Made by a program: the position numbers and the translations under genes
The notes under the pieces: model-generated
What the model was told of the DNA's origin: nothing
Databases searched by the model: none
The model's input: the letters and a program-made list of their open reading frames with translations, nothing else
Shown: piece after piece, positions 1 to 11,864 of the stretch
Layout of the letters: every line of letters begins with the position of its first letter
How positions within the stretch are numbered: the first letter of the stretch is position 1
Assembly: GCA_032158295.1 (NCBI GenBank)
Contig: CM063243.1
Location: 5,278,948-5,342,947 of the forward strand
Reading direction: 5' to 3'
DNA: 64,000 nt
From: Pycnopodia helianthoides
Lineage: Eukaryota; Echinodermata; Asteroidea; Forcipulatida; Asteriidae

Positions 1-516
1 TGGCTCAGAACTATAAGGTCGATCATTGCAATTTCATATCCATAATAATCAACAGGGCGTTAAGTGAAAAATACATACAAATTTGAAAAAATAAATAAAA
101 GTCCTCAAGTAAATACTTTTCTTTGAGAGTGAATATTTCTTTCTGCCATTGAATTACTGTGGAGACCACTTTTGATCAATGAACTCCATTTACCAGGAGC
201 TCTAAAATTTGCAAACCTGTTTTATGAAGTCCATACACACTGCACTGACAACCTTATAGTCCTAAGCCAGCAAGTTGCATGTCTACGTGATATAAAAACC
301 TAGAGCATAGAAATATGAAGTGTTTCATTGAGGCAGGTGGATTTGATCAGTCTCTACACCATTATCTACCCACACTTTCCATACATTCTTCACGCTAACC
401 CACGACTCCCAATCTGCTGAACCCACATGCATGTGGTGTAAACTCCCATCAGGGCTCCCCTTTTTGCTTCCCCCAGCCCTCTCAACTCCCTCTCCTTCTC
501 TCTCTCTCTCTCACAG
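1..516. other. intron of the WDR27-like gene (3' part)
   Basis: No coding signal is seen. The stretch ends in a pyrimidine-rich CT tract at about 484-513, followed by CACAG. This is a good 3' splice site for the exon starting at 517. Confidence 0.6.
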
Positions 517-614
517 GGCTCCGCCTACGTCAGTCATCCCCCATCAGCCTACGACCTGTTCGTCACAGCAGCTGTGACAGATAGCATCAAGCTGTGGGAC
601 GTTCGTACAAACAG
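517..614 (+). CDS. WDR27: WDR27-like gene, WD40 exon a
   Basis: This exon encodes about 33 residues of a WD40 blade. Its core reads LFVTAAVTDSIKLWDVRTNR, the usual hydrophobic strand followed by D-x-I-x-LWD. WD40 blades form a beta-propeller used as a protein interaction scaffold. The acceptor is CT-rich sequence plus CACAG and the donor is AACAG/GTAAGG. The exon starts in phase 0 and ends in phase 2. Joined to the exon at 4540, it continues as R-CVRRFEGH, as in the C-terminal part of vertebrate WDR27 (KLWDLRT-RC-RRFEGH). Family assignment is from memory of WDR27 and not from a search. Upstream exons lie left of the window. Another WD40 gene cannot be excluded, but agreement across three consecutive exons makes WDR27 the best name. 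Confidence 0.75.
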
Positions 615-1984
615 GTAAGGCACGGCAAAATAACATGCCTGTCTTAAATGTAGGTCACCGACTTCATAGGGTGTCATCCTTCGTGTAGACGACCTTCCTT
701 GGTACCAAAGTGATTGTTGACCTGTTGATTGACTCGCGCAGAAATATATGAGATGTGCAGTTTTTAAATGATTACAAAAACACTCATTAAAAAGCGTAGC
801 AAAAAACACGATTACAGATCTTCTCTAAATGTTGTTTCCCCAACACGGAAACAAGCAAATTAGAGATGGAGATAACAAAAATAATCAAGTTAGGTAAAAA
901 TAATTCAATTAATACAACACTCATCATACTTATTTTGAACATTATTGTCCAGTCTACATTAGTATTGTGACATAATTTAACACAATGAATTCACACTTTA
1001 AAGTAATGTTCTGTCTGTTTCTTGTGGTTGCTGTTTTCTTTTTCTTTCCTTTTCGTTGGATGATTCTTTCCAGTGATGTGCAAGTCAGACAAAGATTCTT
1101 AAACTTAATTTTCGTTGTGTGAAGACATTTGCTCAATAATTTGTAAAGTTGGGGAAATGCGAAATTCATAATAGGATGTTATTATTATTTTTTTCTCATT
1201 ATTTTTTTTATTAGCTCGGGGCTCCAATTTTGGGAAAAAATCCACCAGACTGCAGGGCTCGTAGCTCAAAATGTTTACTGGACCAGAATTGTTTTTACAA
1301 GACCAGAGTTGAATATGAGAAAAAAAGTACCTACACAGCATAGGAACTGTTTTAATTTGATTGAGTTCCAAGAGGAGATTGATCTCATTTGTGTTATGGG
1401 TAAGAAATTCTTCACTAGTCAACAAAACTGAGATTTCTCAGACTGAAAGTCAACATTTGAACAAAAACACAATACCGCCGGACCTTTCCAGTCACAGGGT
1501 TACTGGCCCGATGCTATAATTACTGGCCTCGGTCAAGTTTAAATCTCAAGTCCTTGACCTGACATTGTCACCCACAATGAATCTTGGTTGTCGAATTCTC
1601 TATGTGTTTCAGTGCGTATTTTAGGCATCACCTGCAGTGAGGCGCGCACTGTTTCTTTACGTTCAGTTTTAACTCACAAAATGGCAGACGACAGCCGTGT
1701 TACATCTGTGCAATGGGTCTCTGGACCATGGGTGTGTTTTCGCGGCTGTAACTAATAACCATTTCAGTCATTGGCCAGTGATTATCCAATGGCCAATTCA
1801 ACCGAAACAGTTGGTTACGACTGCGAAAACTCACCCCATCTGTCATTCTGTGCTTGTCTTACATGTACAAGAGGTTCTAATGAATGGAAAAAAATGGCTG
1901 GGAGGGCAAATTGTATAAAAACAAATTGTTTTTTATAAGAATCATATGGGGAACATTGCTTGGTAACAATAACAATCAAAGATG

Positions 1985-2368
1985 ATCGACTGTATTATAC
2001 GGGATTTGTAGAGCTGGCAAAATAGTCACAGACAGTGTTCATGCTTTGTGTGATCAACCATAAACGTGAAATAACAAACCTGTGAAAATTTGGGCTTAAT
2101 CCGTTGTGTGAGTCTGAAGAAAATAGTGAAAAACCGTGCACAATTTTCAGTATGTTAACACATTTTACTTAATTTTGGATGTAAACAACCAAAATCAGCT
2201 GTTGCGTCTTAGGTTTTCAGATACAGTTTTCTTGAATACAACTTCATTTCAGAGGGAAATATTTCACAGAAAAAGTGGTTCTAGTATGAGTGTCATAGTC
2301 GGTAAGCTTTCAGACTAAAATTTAAAAATGACGCTTGTTATCCTTACCAATCCTGTATACACCTTTAA
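1985..2368. repeat. diverged TTAA-type short inverted-repeat element, family 6
   Basis: It shares its interior with 35241-35633, including GTTGTGTGAGTC, an ACAACCAAAATCA segment and the phrase GATACAGTTTTCT. The right end is CCTGTATACACCTTTAA. The left end is diverged and placed approximately. It has no coding capacity. Confidence 0.55.
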
Positions 2369-2763
2369 CATGTTTAGGGTAAAGTTATATGGCTGTGTAC
2401 AAGGTATGCTTTAGTCTCGTGTAGGAAGTGATTAAGTGAATCTTTTCAGTGTACATGCACTTTGTCCACTAGAAACTATGTTACCAAAGATGTTATTCTT
2501 GGGAAGTTCAAACTTCAAACTGCATTTAATCACTTTTGGAGAAAAACAGGAAAAATGTACTCAGATTTGTTTGTAAATCGTTGTAATGTGGCTGTGAATC
2601 ACCAGCCAGGGATCCGCTTCAAATTTGACAGACATTTTACGTTTTTCCTGAAAATGTCACTGTTACATTTTGTACCAAAGAACTTACATAGTGCGACCAT
2701 CTTTTTGTTTTCTTATTTTTTTTTTTTATATATTCCTTTTCTATTTAAATCAATGTAAAAAAC

Positions 2764-3166
2764 TTAAAGGCACTGGACACTATTGGTAATTACTCAAAAT
2801 AATTGTTAGCATAAAAACTTACTTGGTAGCGAGCAATGGAGAGCTGTTGATAGTATAAAACATTGTGAGAAACGGCTCCCTCTGAAGTAGCGTAGTTTTT
2901 GAGAAAGAAATTCTCAGTAAAATATTGGAATTGATTTTGAGACCTCACGCGTGAGGTCTCGCGTGAGGTCTCAAAATCAACTTATCAAGTATCTGAAAGC
3001 ACACAACTTCGTGTGACAAGGTGTTTTTTCTTCCATTATTATCTCGCAACTTCGACGACCAATTGAGTTCAAATTTTCACAGGTCTGTTATTTTGTGCAT
3101 ATGTTGAGATACACCAACTGAGAATACTGGTCTTTGACAACTACCAAAGGTGTCCAGTGTCTTTAA
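2764..3166. repeat. TTAA-ended MITE-like element, family 2, copy 1
   Basis: The ends are inverted: TTAAAGGCACTGGACAC at the left against GTGTCCAGTGTCTTTAA at the right. The interior carries a CpG-containing palindrome at about 2939-2975 (GAGACCTCACGCGTGAGG and a second half-copy). Other copies are at 18294, 32222 and 43165. It looks like a non-autonomous DNA transposon. TTAA at both ends could be a piggyBac-type target duplication or part of the element. Confidence 0.75.
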
Positions 3167-4539
3167 ACAAGAATGGTGAAATAGTCTTAGCCCCTTTTGC
3201 TTTTGAAGAGAGTTACAATTGCTTGTTGCTGTTAAAGAGCACTTGGCAAAGACAGTGGTTTTTGTGATTAAGTTTTAGGCACGCTACCATGGGTGTTGCG
3301 CCGTATCAATACCTCTCGACACTAACTCCTAGAAGAGAGTCACTGAAAAACAATGCTGATTGGCTACCAACTAGTGACTGCTCTGCACACACGCTTGTTA
3401 ATTTCTTTCGAGCGCTTGTTGGGCGTTTATTACGCCCTTGTAAAAATTGAAAATGCAAGTATTTGGCATGTTTGGACGCAATCCACTTCAGATGAATCCT
3501 GTTTTTACACGGTCACCCTAATCTCAATACAGTTAATAGCCATGTCACAAGATGAATGAAGAATGAGAGGGGACCAGTTGCTCTATGACTTGATGCCACT
3601 TTTGCGGGCCACTATTTTGAGCGTGCACGTAGAGTGGATAGGCCACAGGACTAGTTAAATAACAAAATATATTTGGATATTTCAAAGTCACACTTCCAGG
3701 GATTATGATTGAGCAAGGCGCAGTGAGATCGTGAACCACTGGGAAAGAGGTTGATTAAGGTCCATTGCTTGGTTTTTCTGCGTGAGATACATGTAGTTCA
3801 AATACTGTATTATTAGTTAATACATTCTTTGGTTTCACACACATTGTTATCTTTAAGGGAAAGTACATCACAGTTTTTTTCTCTTTTTTCTTGAAGAGTA
3901 CATTTATTCCAATCCTCTACTTTTCAATAAGCATACCATCATGACAACTAACCTGTTTCATCCATTTCTATTGTGTAGTGAAAGATAATACAATAAAGGG
4001 TTAATTTTTCAACAGGGATTTTGTGCACTTTCATATCCGGTTATTTTGATTGCTGCAATGAAAACAAAAAACACTGATATGGAGAGTTTTTAAATGCCTT
4101 GTTTTTTTTATACTTTTACAGTATTTCAGACAAGTTGAATTTTTTGGAGGGATTTTTTTTTAGTATTTGCTCTATGGAAATAGGCTCCAATTCAAGTGTG
4201 AAAATGTCAACCAAATATTAACAAGTTTACGTCTACTGTGAAAGAGGCTGACTATTTTTTTCACTCTCTTTCATTCTCTATTTTACAAGCATTCTAAAGT
4301 TTTGATTTGGGAATTGTTTTCAATTTTAATACCACATTCTGAATGAAGAGTCAATTATTTCATAGGGTATATGATTACGTGAGGGGGAAAGTGGATGTCT
4401 AACCAATTCCTTGGTAAATCTTTGTTTAGAATGTATATAGCATACAATATGAAATCGAGTGGCTATTAATCACAAGGATTGGTTAAGCATGTGTACTTAA
4501 TAAAAAGCATTGATTTATGGGATCTTGTTAAATGCGCAG

Positions 4540-4642
4540 GTGTGTCAGACGGTTCGAAGGCCACATGAATAGAGCGCATCGCTGTAGGCTGACAGTCAGC
4601 CCCTGTGCCAAGTACATTGCATCTGGCTCCGAAGATAAATCG
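4540..4642 (+). CDS. WDR27: WDR27-like gene, WD40 exon b
   Basis: The exon begins after TGCGCAG and ends before GTGAGT. Its first base completes the split Arg codon from exon a, and it closes in phase 0. It encodes CVRRFEGHMNRAH followed by SPCAKYIASGSEDKS. This is the end of one blade and the start of the next, with the characteristic GH, the S-P-C-x-x-I-A-S-G-S-E-D strand and a conserved acidic turn. Vertebrate WDR27 has a closely similar order (RRFEGH...FSPCGR...CG-EDRHAYVYE). Note R-C-R-L-T-V where the family usually has P-C-G-I-A-F, a local divergence. There is no frame break. Confidence 0.75.
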
Positions 4643-5066
4643 GTGAGTAACACTTCACTTGTCGTTCCGTTGATTTCCAACAAGTCGGTTCCGTTGATGT
4701 CAGCGCGGTGTTTTTGATTTGATGGAGTGATATCTCATTCTGGTTGAGATTGCATTTCCGATGGGTTGCCGTATGTAAAGAGAATAACAGATTATTTGTT
4801 GGGGGTTTCGTCCGTCGTCCCTCCCCCACCTGTTTTAAGAGCCATCCTCGTGAATGTCGTCACATTCAACGTAAAGACCATGCTACGATCTTAGTCCTGG
4901 AGTCGGCAAGTCTGACGGTTGAGGGGTTCCAACATCTAGACGGATTCTCCTCCATGATTGAGGAGACATATGTGTTTGAGTAAGATTGACAATACCAGAT
5001 GTACGGGGGCTGTTTCATTCCATGGGTTGACTGTGGTTGAGTGCCATCAGCCCCCCCTTTTCAAGC
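4643..5066. other. intron sequence, no feature seen
   Basis: This is the start of the 14.6-kb intron (GTGAGT donor at 4643). No repeat or exon is recognised before the SINE at 5067. Confidence 0.4.
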
Positions 5067-5490
5067 GTGTCGTGGCCGAGCGGATAAGAGCACCGGACTC
5101 AAGCTCTGAAGTTTCTGTTCAACAGAGTGTGGGTTCGAGTTCCAGTCGTGACACTTGTGTCCTTAAGCAAGACACTTGGCCATTATTGCTTCGTCCTTCG
5201 GATGGGACGTAAAGTCGTTGGTCCGGTGTGTTGTGTAATACACGTAAAAGAACCATCGCAAAGAGAAGGGGTTTGCCCCGGTGTTCCTGGTTTGATTGGC
5301 AGCATATTGCGCCTCAGCACCTTGTAAACCATTACATTGTGCTATGTAAAGGAATAGGTCTCAAACTTCAAAAAGTAGCTCCACATTATATACCTTGCAG
5401 GAAAATACTGAATGTTGAAGCGCCTTGAGCGTCACTGAGTGACGGATATGAGCGCTATATAAGAAGCCATTATTATTATTATTATTATTA
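5067..5490 (+). mobile_element. tRNA-Leu-derived SINE (family A), near full length
   Basis: The 5' end resembles a tRNA-Leu. It has box A (TGGCCGAGCGG, 5073-5083), a GGACTCAAGCTC anticodon arm with CAA in the loop position, and box B (GGTTCGAGTTCC, 5132-5143). Then come GACACTTGTGTCCTTAAGC, a body of about 300 bp, and a 3' end AGCGCTATATAAGAAGCC followed by (ATT)n. Such elements are transcribed by RNA polymerase III and copied by a partner LINE. Related copies are at 21491 (+) and 49355 (-). Confidence 0.85.
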
Positions 5491-6076
5491 AGCTAATTGT
5501 ATTTTCTCAGTGAGCTATATAGTGTAGAGATTTTCAACGCCCAATTTTAAAGACTGAAGATGTGTTAGGTTAATAAGCGTATCGACAGCCTTTTGAATGC
5601 TTCATCAGAGTCAATGGCAGGGACACAGGGAATGTTGTCACATTAACTAATGTGATTGCGTTTAACCTTCTGCTGGAGACAGAGAGTCTGATCCGGCACT
5701 GCGGAAAAAACCTGAGACGGATATTTTGAAGAGGTTGAGGAAACAAGGCTGAGCGCGTATTTGTGTGGAGGGATTTTGCAATCACAGTTGTCGTGGTGCC
5801 TTCCTGCCTGGAGTTAATGTTGTTTCCTGGTTAAAATGTTCGCAGGTAGAATGTTTGGAAATGTGGGACACTTAGAAGGGTTCAATTACAGTGTTTATGG
5901 CTTGCCCGTTAAGGAAAACCAGAATTTCTTGTGAGAAACAATAATCCATGTTTACCGTGTGTATGCAGGCCTGGGGCCGAAGAGCTAAGATTGATCATAA
6001 CTGTGTATTAGTCTAAATTACTAAGCAAAGTCTGATGTCACACTATAAATCACTAAGGTGATATTGACAACTCATC

Positions 6077-6470
6077 TTAAAGGAACATTACAGAATTGGT
6101 AAGAAAAAAACTTGTAAAATATACCTTTTGATCACAGATTTACATAAAACTTACACGGTCTAATGATGATGATTGTAGAAAACATCCCTTGAAATATTTT
6201 TGTCTGAAATGCCATATTTGATGAGAAATGAATAAAGTAATTTTCCGATTGGAGTTTATCGCTCAGTGAGCGTTTTATTGATTTGTTGAATCTATATGAT
6301 TTCATGCAAATGTGTAATCGGTTTTTCACTATTTTCTCGTGACCCAGATGGCTGATCGATCTCAAACTTTGACAGGTTTGTCAGTTTATGTATATGGTGG
6401 ATTACATAAAGTGCTTACACTGCCAGCAACTGTTTTGTTAGCAAAAACCAATTCTGTAATATTCCTTTAA
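6077..6470 (+). repeat. TTAA-ended MITE-like element, family 1, copy 1
   Basis: The inverted ends read TTAAAGGAACATTACAG and CTGTAATATTCCTTTAA, so TTAA is at both borders. The interior includes TCTAATGATGATGAT and GCCAGCAACTGTTTTGTTAGC. Five copies occur in the window (6077, 23741, 33912, 41920, 54484). It has no coding capacity. Confidence 0.85.
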
Positions 6471-6500
6471 GATGAATCTTAGTGCTTTGTGAAATCGAGC

Positions 6501-6635
6501 TCTGGAATTTCATCTTTGAGAGGGCAAGGCCCTTTTCATTTTGCAAAGGGCACTTCCATTAAAGAGTCTATGGGAAACCTTTGAAGGTGCACCAAGGCCA
6601 AGACCAGGGCTAACATGACCTCCGTTGCCTCCCCT
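6501..6635 (-). repeat. AGGCCTGGAATT element, family 4, partial copy
   Basis: It contains TCTGGAATTTCATC, GAGAGGGCAAGGCCC, GCAAAGGGCACTTCC and ACCAAGGCCAAGACC. The same string recurs at 9730, 14701 (opposite strand), 31912 and 38362. The far end is degraded. Confidence 0.7.
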
Positions 6636-7082
6636 TGTCCGGTTGTATTCATACTTGTTTTAACAAATTCCCTTTTCTTTGGGTTGCTTTCATGTTGATT
6701 TAGATTTAAGTGCATTGACTGTAATTAGAAACTGACAAAAATGCATTGGAAACTACCAGAGTCTGGCTTCTAGCGTAATTCTATAATGAAACTTAATGAT
6801 ACTTGATGATATACAAGATTATCGTAATGTTCAATTATTCAAACTGCTAGGATACTCAGTTGTTCAAAACATGTTCAAACAGTCAAGATAGTCATGATAT
6901 TCATTTATTCAAACATACAGGCATTCAGGGGTATAGAAAGGGCATGGGGGGGAGGGTGTATGGAAGTTAATTTGCCATTTCCTTGGAGGGGGGGGGGAGG
7001 GGATGTACAGAAGCCAGTTTGTCGACTGAATTGCCGACTACCATTATTCTCTACTATTTCAAGAAAGACTCGCACACCCAGG

Positions 7083-7108
7083 CAGCACAGCACAGCACAG
7101 CACAGCAC
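7083..7108. repeat. (CAGCA)n microsatellite
   Basis: Five uninterrupted CAGCA units sit just after a GC-rich, G-run-containing stretch (6945-7010). Confidence 0.9.
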
Positions 7109-9729
7109 TCCACTGTATTCAATAATGTCAAAGCATCCATTTTTGTTTTGCAAATTACATGCGTGATACTATTCCTACTTTAGTCTGATTTCTAATTCGT
7201 ATGCCCCTGGAAAAGTCTGAAAAGTTGTTAATGAATAACCTGAAAAGTCTATGAAAGCCTATATACCACATGTACATGTACATGTTAGGTTGGCCCTTGT
7301 ACCCAACAAAATGGTCCTACTTTTTTTCTAAGGACCAAATGTCATGCCTGAAATTAGTACGCCAGAAGGAAAACAAGTTACTTCTGGTCAGCAGTTTACC
7401 AACTAGGGCTCCGAATAATGACTGAGACAAATAACTGGGTATGTCACAACACCCCTTTATCTCCCTAATGTAGATAGGAACTTCATGGTATCAGATCTAC
7501 AGTATTGAGACATCCAGCATTTGTGGCTATAATCATTGGTGACACATTTTATTCACTAGAATTCATTATTAAGCCATCAAGCAGTGAAATTGCATTATGT
7601 GCAGAGTGTGAACTACTTCAGTCTCCGTCGACACAGTTTGGCACCCTTCTCCTAAAGTGATTGTCACTTCTTGTAAAAAACGCCAATTTCAAGAGGATTC
7701 AGTGACAAATCCGCCCAATACAATAGAAAGGCTCACACATCCGGTTCTGCGTCTGGAGTTGACGTCTTTCCTCCACTGGAGGAGAGTCGATTGTCAGTAC
7801 TGATTTCCTAAATGTGATAATCGGGGGGTACAGACGCGTTAGCCGTCAGACAATTTGGTGCTACACTGTAAGTTCCAGTTTTCATGATAACTTGACAAAT
7901 CAACCCCCCCCCCCTCCCCTGTAGATGAATAACCCACCAACTTTTTGATCCAAACTTCGGTATTTTTATCTCGAAGCAACTTGGGGAATGTGGTTGGGGA
8001 GCGTGCGTCATTTCCCTGGAGTTGGTACAGTCCCACACGTAGACTCGTACAAATTGGCCCGGTGCAATTATACTTTGTTTCGATTGGCAAAAAGAAAACA
8101 GAAAGCGAACGAGTCACATACTGGAAATGTTTTAAACGACAAATGTCCCAATGGACATGCTGTGGTTCCCATGGTTGTCTTTATCATCTCAATCTTAACG
8201 AGGGTCTTTATAACAATTTGAGGGCTCCACCATAAGTGAAAAATTGCGCAGGAAAGTTGTGACGACTTTTTCTCTCATGCGAGCAATTAGCCCTTACAGT
8301 CTTAAATCCTTCTATATGCAATTGCCAAAGTGAAGGATTCCGAAAGACGGGCCAGTAGGCACAAATTACAAGTGATTATCACTGGGTCAGGCATTCCAAT
8401 CTTATCCAAGGTATGGAGTGATTCAGGAGTAGAGGATTGATGAGGACTTTGACCACCCACTTGCTAAACTGCCTAGTCTGTCCTAAAAGATGGGTACTTC
8501 AACTGAGCTTAAGAAGTTCTTAACTATTCTAGCGCAAGCCGCATGTAAGCTAGTATTGGATTTCATCATATTGATCAAAGAACTTTTATTTACATTTTTT
8601 TAATCAAAGGTTGTGCAGTGACGTAGCTTTCGATGTCATTGTGACATCTTCATTCAGCTGCACTACCATCGATTTCAAAAAGCTACCTGACAAATGTTTT
8701 ATTCATTTAAAAGCACATTGTTGATGTTTGTTTTTCCTTGAAACTCTGGAAGCCTTGGCCCCCACCCCACCCTGACCCCCAAGAGAGAGAGAGAGAAGGA
8801 AACAAGTTTTTGTTGAATTGAAATCTGGTTGAATATCATTTTTTTTTAAACTAACCTTTTTAGACAAGACACTCTCCACTCTACTACTATTGATGTTTAC
8901 TGTAATCACTTTTGCGGCAAATTTTTTGTTGACACAAGTACATCAGAACCAGATATTCAATTACCCCTCCCTTCCTCCCTCTCCCCCCCAAAAACCCACC
9001 AAAACAACAACAACCCTAGAATAAATAATAATAATATTAATAGTAATAAGAAAAACCTTGCTTCTAACCTGCCCCTGCCCCACATTAAAAAAAACGACAA
9101 AACATGTTTTTGGAGTCTTGCGATGCCGCTGAAAACATGCATTGGATCATGGGAGATTTGGGGTCATATATAGGTTGCATATGATGTGACAAATCCATTA
9201 AGTTCAAGGAAAACCATCGGATGAATTATAGATATATCAGATTCATCTACTACACATATACATACTGTACCTCATTAGTGCTGTCATTTTGTTTTTCGTA
9301 TTGAAAATATAGAGCCCAAGGCAAGTCACTGACCGAGTGAAACAAGAGTTTCATAACGTCCTGCAAAACACCCAAATACCACCTTCCCAAATACAGCCAT
9401 GACTTGGCCCCAATCATCACAGACCCTAACATTGGATTGATACCAATTCGATAGTGATGATTCATACATGTGAGTCCCTGCGGGGTTCTGACCATTTTGC
9501 CGTCTCCATCCAAGGAACCCACGAATACCCTTGATTTTTACCTGAAGAGTTGCTGGGATGAAATCGCCTTTTTTTTGATTGAGGAAGTGCATGTGTTGTT
9601 GTATCCTGTAGTCGTCTTAGGTTCTGTGTATGAGTCAACATTTCACAAACTTTGAAACGGACAGCTTTGAAACGTGTTTCCCTCCTATCGATGTTGCATG
9701 CCAATTTGCAGATAGGCTGCTATGAAACC
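7109..9729. other. intron interior with no recognised feature
   Basis: I see only simple sequence: a C-run at about 7902-7915, a GA-rich tract near 8783-8795, and T- and A-runs. No exon with splice sites and no repeat copy shared with the rest of the window is recognised. Confidence 0.4.
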
Positions 9730-9883
9730 GGGCCTGGAATTTCATCTTTGAGAGGGCAAGGCCATTTTCATTTTGCAAAGGGCACTTCCATCGGGAAAGT
9801 ATAGGAGACTTTCCAAGGGACACCCATGCCAAGACCAGGGCAACAGAGGCTATGGCCTCTGTGGCTTCCTCATAATTTCAGGA
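9730..9883 (-). repeat. AGGCCTGGAATT element, family 4, copy 2
   Basis: It begins GGGCCTGGAATTTCATC and runs through GCAAAGGGCACTTCC and CCAAGACCAGGGCAAC, then ATGGCCTCTGTGGC. It ends in a decayed inverted end (ATAATTTCAGG). Confidence 0.8.
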
Positions 9884-10377
9884 CCATGAAATCGTAAACC
9901 CTGAGAGATAAACGTTTTTGCCTGTTGTAGCTGAAATTGTTGGAATAGTTCTACAAATCATACTGAACTTGTGCAAGAGATAATGAGGAAAAGGAGAGAG
10001 GGGATATGCATGTAACTTAAAGCGCAATGTCAACATTGGGAATTTGTCAAAGACCAGTATCCGCAATGACTTGAATTGGTTGGGCGATACAGCGTGGCGA
10101 AATGATAAACCTGTACTCATATAGTGTATATATACCGATACATGTATGGTAAATAATTCCAAGATCAGGTGTTGAAGCAAACAACCTTGGTTAGAAAGCT
10201 TAAAGATCTACTTCAACGGCACTAAGATAATTTAAACTTTGGCGAAATCCAATCAATTTGTGTTTCATGATTACGTATATATTAAGGAAAATACTTAGCG
10301 GTAATTGCGTAATTAAAAAAAAAGGTCATTTAGGCCAGCGTTCAGCAGCTCCTCATACCGAGTTTTTGGAAACAGCC

Positions 10378-10507
10378 TGTCACGTGATGAAAATATACCA
10401 TAGACTCTGATGACGTACATGAATGGAGACGGCTTGTTTACCCCCCGCGCAGCGAAGTGTGTTTATTGTACGCGTCTATAGCTACTCACACAGTAAACGA
10501 GGACAAA
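10378..10507 (+). promoter_or_regulatory. possible promoter of the P2X7-domain gene
   Basis: The 130 bases before the ATG at 10508 hold a CACGTG E-box (10381-10386) and a TGACGT CRE-like site (10411-10416). A CCCCCCGCGC stretch precedes the start. No TATA box is obvious. The assignment rests on position and motifs only. Confidence 0.25.
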
Positions 10508-10767
10508 ATGTCAGACTTTAGCGGATCGTGGGAGGAACACAGTGTGGACGAAGAAGAATTAGGAAATACAGATGATAGTATTGATAGTGAGGATAGCTCT
10601 GACGGTGGAGGGAGCTCTTCTGAAGACGAAGAGGGCGTTGATGAAGCTGGGGGAGTGCTTGACGAGGAAGTGCGAGGTGCCAAACCATACAGGTTTGAGC
10701 CACTGGCCGCCGATGATCGTGAACGTGCGAACCCTGATGCAGGAGGTCGACTAAACAATACTGAATG
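10508..10767 (+). CDS. P2X7 cytoplasmic-domain-like gene, exon 1 (acidic N-terminus)
   Basis: It encodes about 86 residues from ATG 10508 (context ACAAAATGT; upstream in-frame Met at 10457 looks like 5' leader). The first part is a low-complexity acidic segment (MSDFSGSWEEHSVDEEE, then SEDSSDGGGSSSEDEE), probably disordered. The last part, PYRFEPLA, is a short motif I associate with invertebrate proteins carrying this domain. The donor at 10768 is GTGAGT. The exon ends with TG of a Trp codon that exon 2 completes, giving EW-CSCGHC. No transmembrane segment or ATP-binding ectodomain is present, so this is not a P2X channel. It is a free-standing soluble protein with the P2X7 tail fold. Its function is unknown. 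Exons 2 and 3 carry lesions. Confidence 0.7.
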
Positions 10768-11623
10768 GTGAGTCCCACAGGTTTTTTGAAGAACAAACAA
10801 TGCTATGTTTACTGTTGTTTATCGTCATGAAGTACTTATTTATCTATGCGGCATATGAGGCCGCTATAATGGATAGAAATAGCAGCAGAAAGTTGATTTT
10901 TTTTTTCTCACGAAATGGTTGCTGTTGTCCAATATGGTTCACGTTTTCATGATACATTGAATCGGTGTCACTCAAAAATTGTTCCCTTTGGGTTAGTGCA
11001 GGTATCCTTATCGGAGAACCGGGTTCCATGGAGAAAGGAAAATAGATGAATGTTGTTTTATTTGTTTCTGTATTTCCTTGTTTATCCATTAATTTTTTCA
11101 CAATACAATCATAAAATCTCAGTGTGTCGGAGATAACATTTATTTTCAGTACCGAACTGATCCTGACAAGCCGTATTTTCTGTCAGTGTCACTGTTGAAC
11201 CGCATTTATTTTTTTATTTCTTTTAGCAAATGATTGAGGTAGGTCCTAGCCTAATTGGATTAGTTTTTATGTCAAGCTCATTTGCTAATTATTTCTCATA
11301 ATTTTCTTTTAGGCTAGTATGATATGTCATGTTTATTCTTTAAAACAGAACTACAATTACAAACCACTTTTCAAATAAATAAAAAAAATAAAAAATTCCC
11401 AGAGACACAAAGTAAGAACAACGGCCATTGATAAACAATGCGAAACATTGCGTGATTTTTTACTTAGATGTATAAATGAGACACGCATCGTTTCAATCCC
11501 CACTCATTTTGTATTACCCCCGTTCATGTAAAATTAGTTAATGGTCATGAACATAGTCCATCCTATGTCAGTACAGCAACACTTTCATCCATTAATTTTC
11601 TGTTATTTAAATTTTTCTTTCAG
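10768..11623 (+). other. intron 1 of the P2X7-domain gene
   Basis: The donor is GTGAGT at 10768. The acceptor is ATTTTTCTTTCAG at 11611-11623. Both splice sites are strong and the phases match (phase 2). The interior is AT-rich with no repeat recognised. Confidence 0.6.
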
Positions 11624-11864
11624 GTGCTCATGCGGACACTGTGTGGTCCAACCAATGGCAGTGAACTCCATCTGCTGTAAGGAAGTGCAGAAGACAAGAG
11701 CCCAAATGGCAGCATTGAACATTGATGTAGAGGATGAAAACCAAAGCCTTGCTGTGCATGATTGGTTTGAAGCAGTCTGTCTGCACCCGGCTGTACTTCA
11801 AACCGCGTATTTACAGTACCGGTGAATACTATGGCAGAGATGCAGTTGAAGGGACTCTAGACCA
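11624..11864 (+). pseudogene. P2X7 cytoplasmic-domain-like gene, exon 2, with one-base frameshift
   Basis: It encodes the cysteine-rich start of the domain, WCSCGHC followed by a CC pair (NSICCKE), then FEAVCLHPAVLQTAYLQYR. Human P2X7 has the same order (WC-C--C, later CC, and a helix ending near a Tyr/Arg-rich stretch). In P2X7 these cysteines bind zinc in the cytoplasmic ballast. After YLQYR the frame hits TGA at 11823-11825. Skipping the single T at 11823 restores EYYGRDAVEGTLD, a plausible continuation, up to a donor CCA/GTAAGT at 11864/11865 in exactly the phase (2) that exon 3 needs. A weaker upstream donor, CG/GTGAAT at 11821/11822, is also phase 2 and would splice around the break. 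So this is either a frameshifted pseudogene, an allele or sequencing error, or an exon with an alternative donor. Confidence 0.65.

Larger units (their letters stand above)
615..4539 (+). other. intron (3.9 kb) between WD40 exons a and b
   Basis: The donor is GTAAGG and the acceptor TGCGCAG. It contains two short mobile elements, annotated separately (about 1985-2368 and 2764-3166). The remainder is AT-rich sequence with poly-T runs and no convincing exon. Confidence 0.55.

Noticed and set aside
1681..1755. Possible first coding exon starting MADDSRVTSVQW
   Set aside because: It stops after about 24 codons, has no convincing donor, and the CCAAT boxes nearby lie downstream of it.
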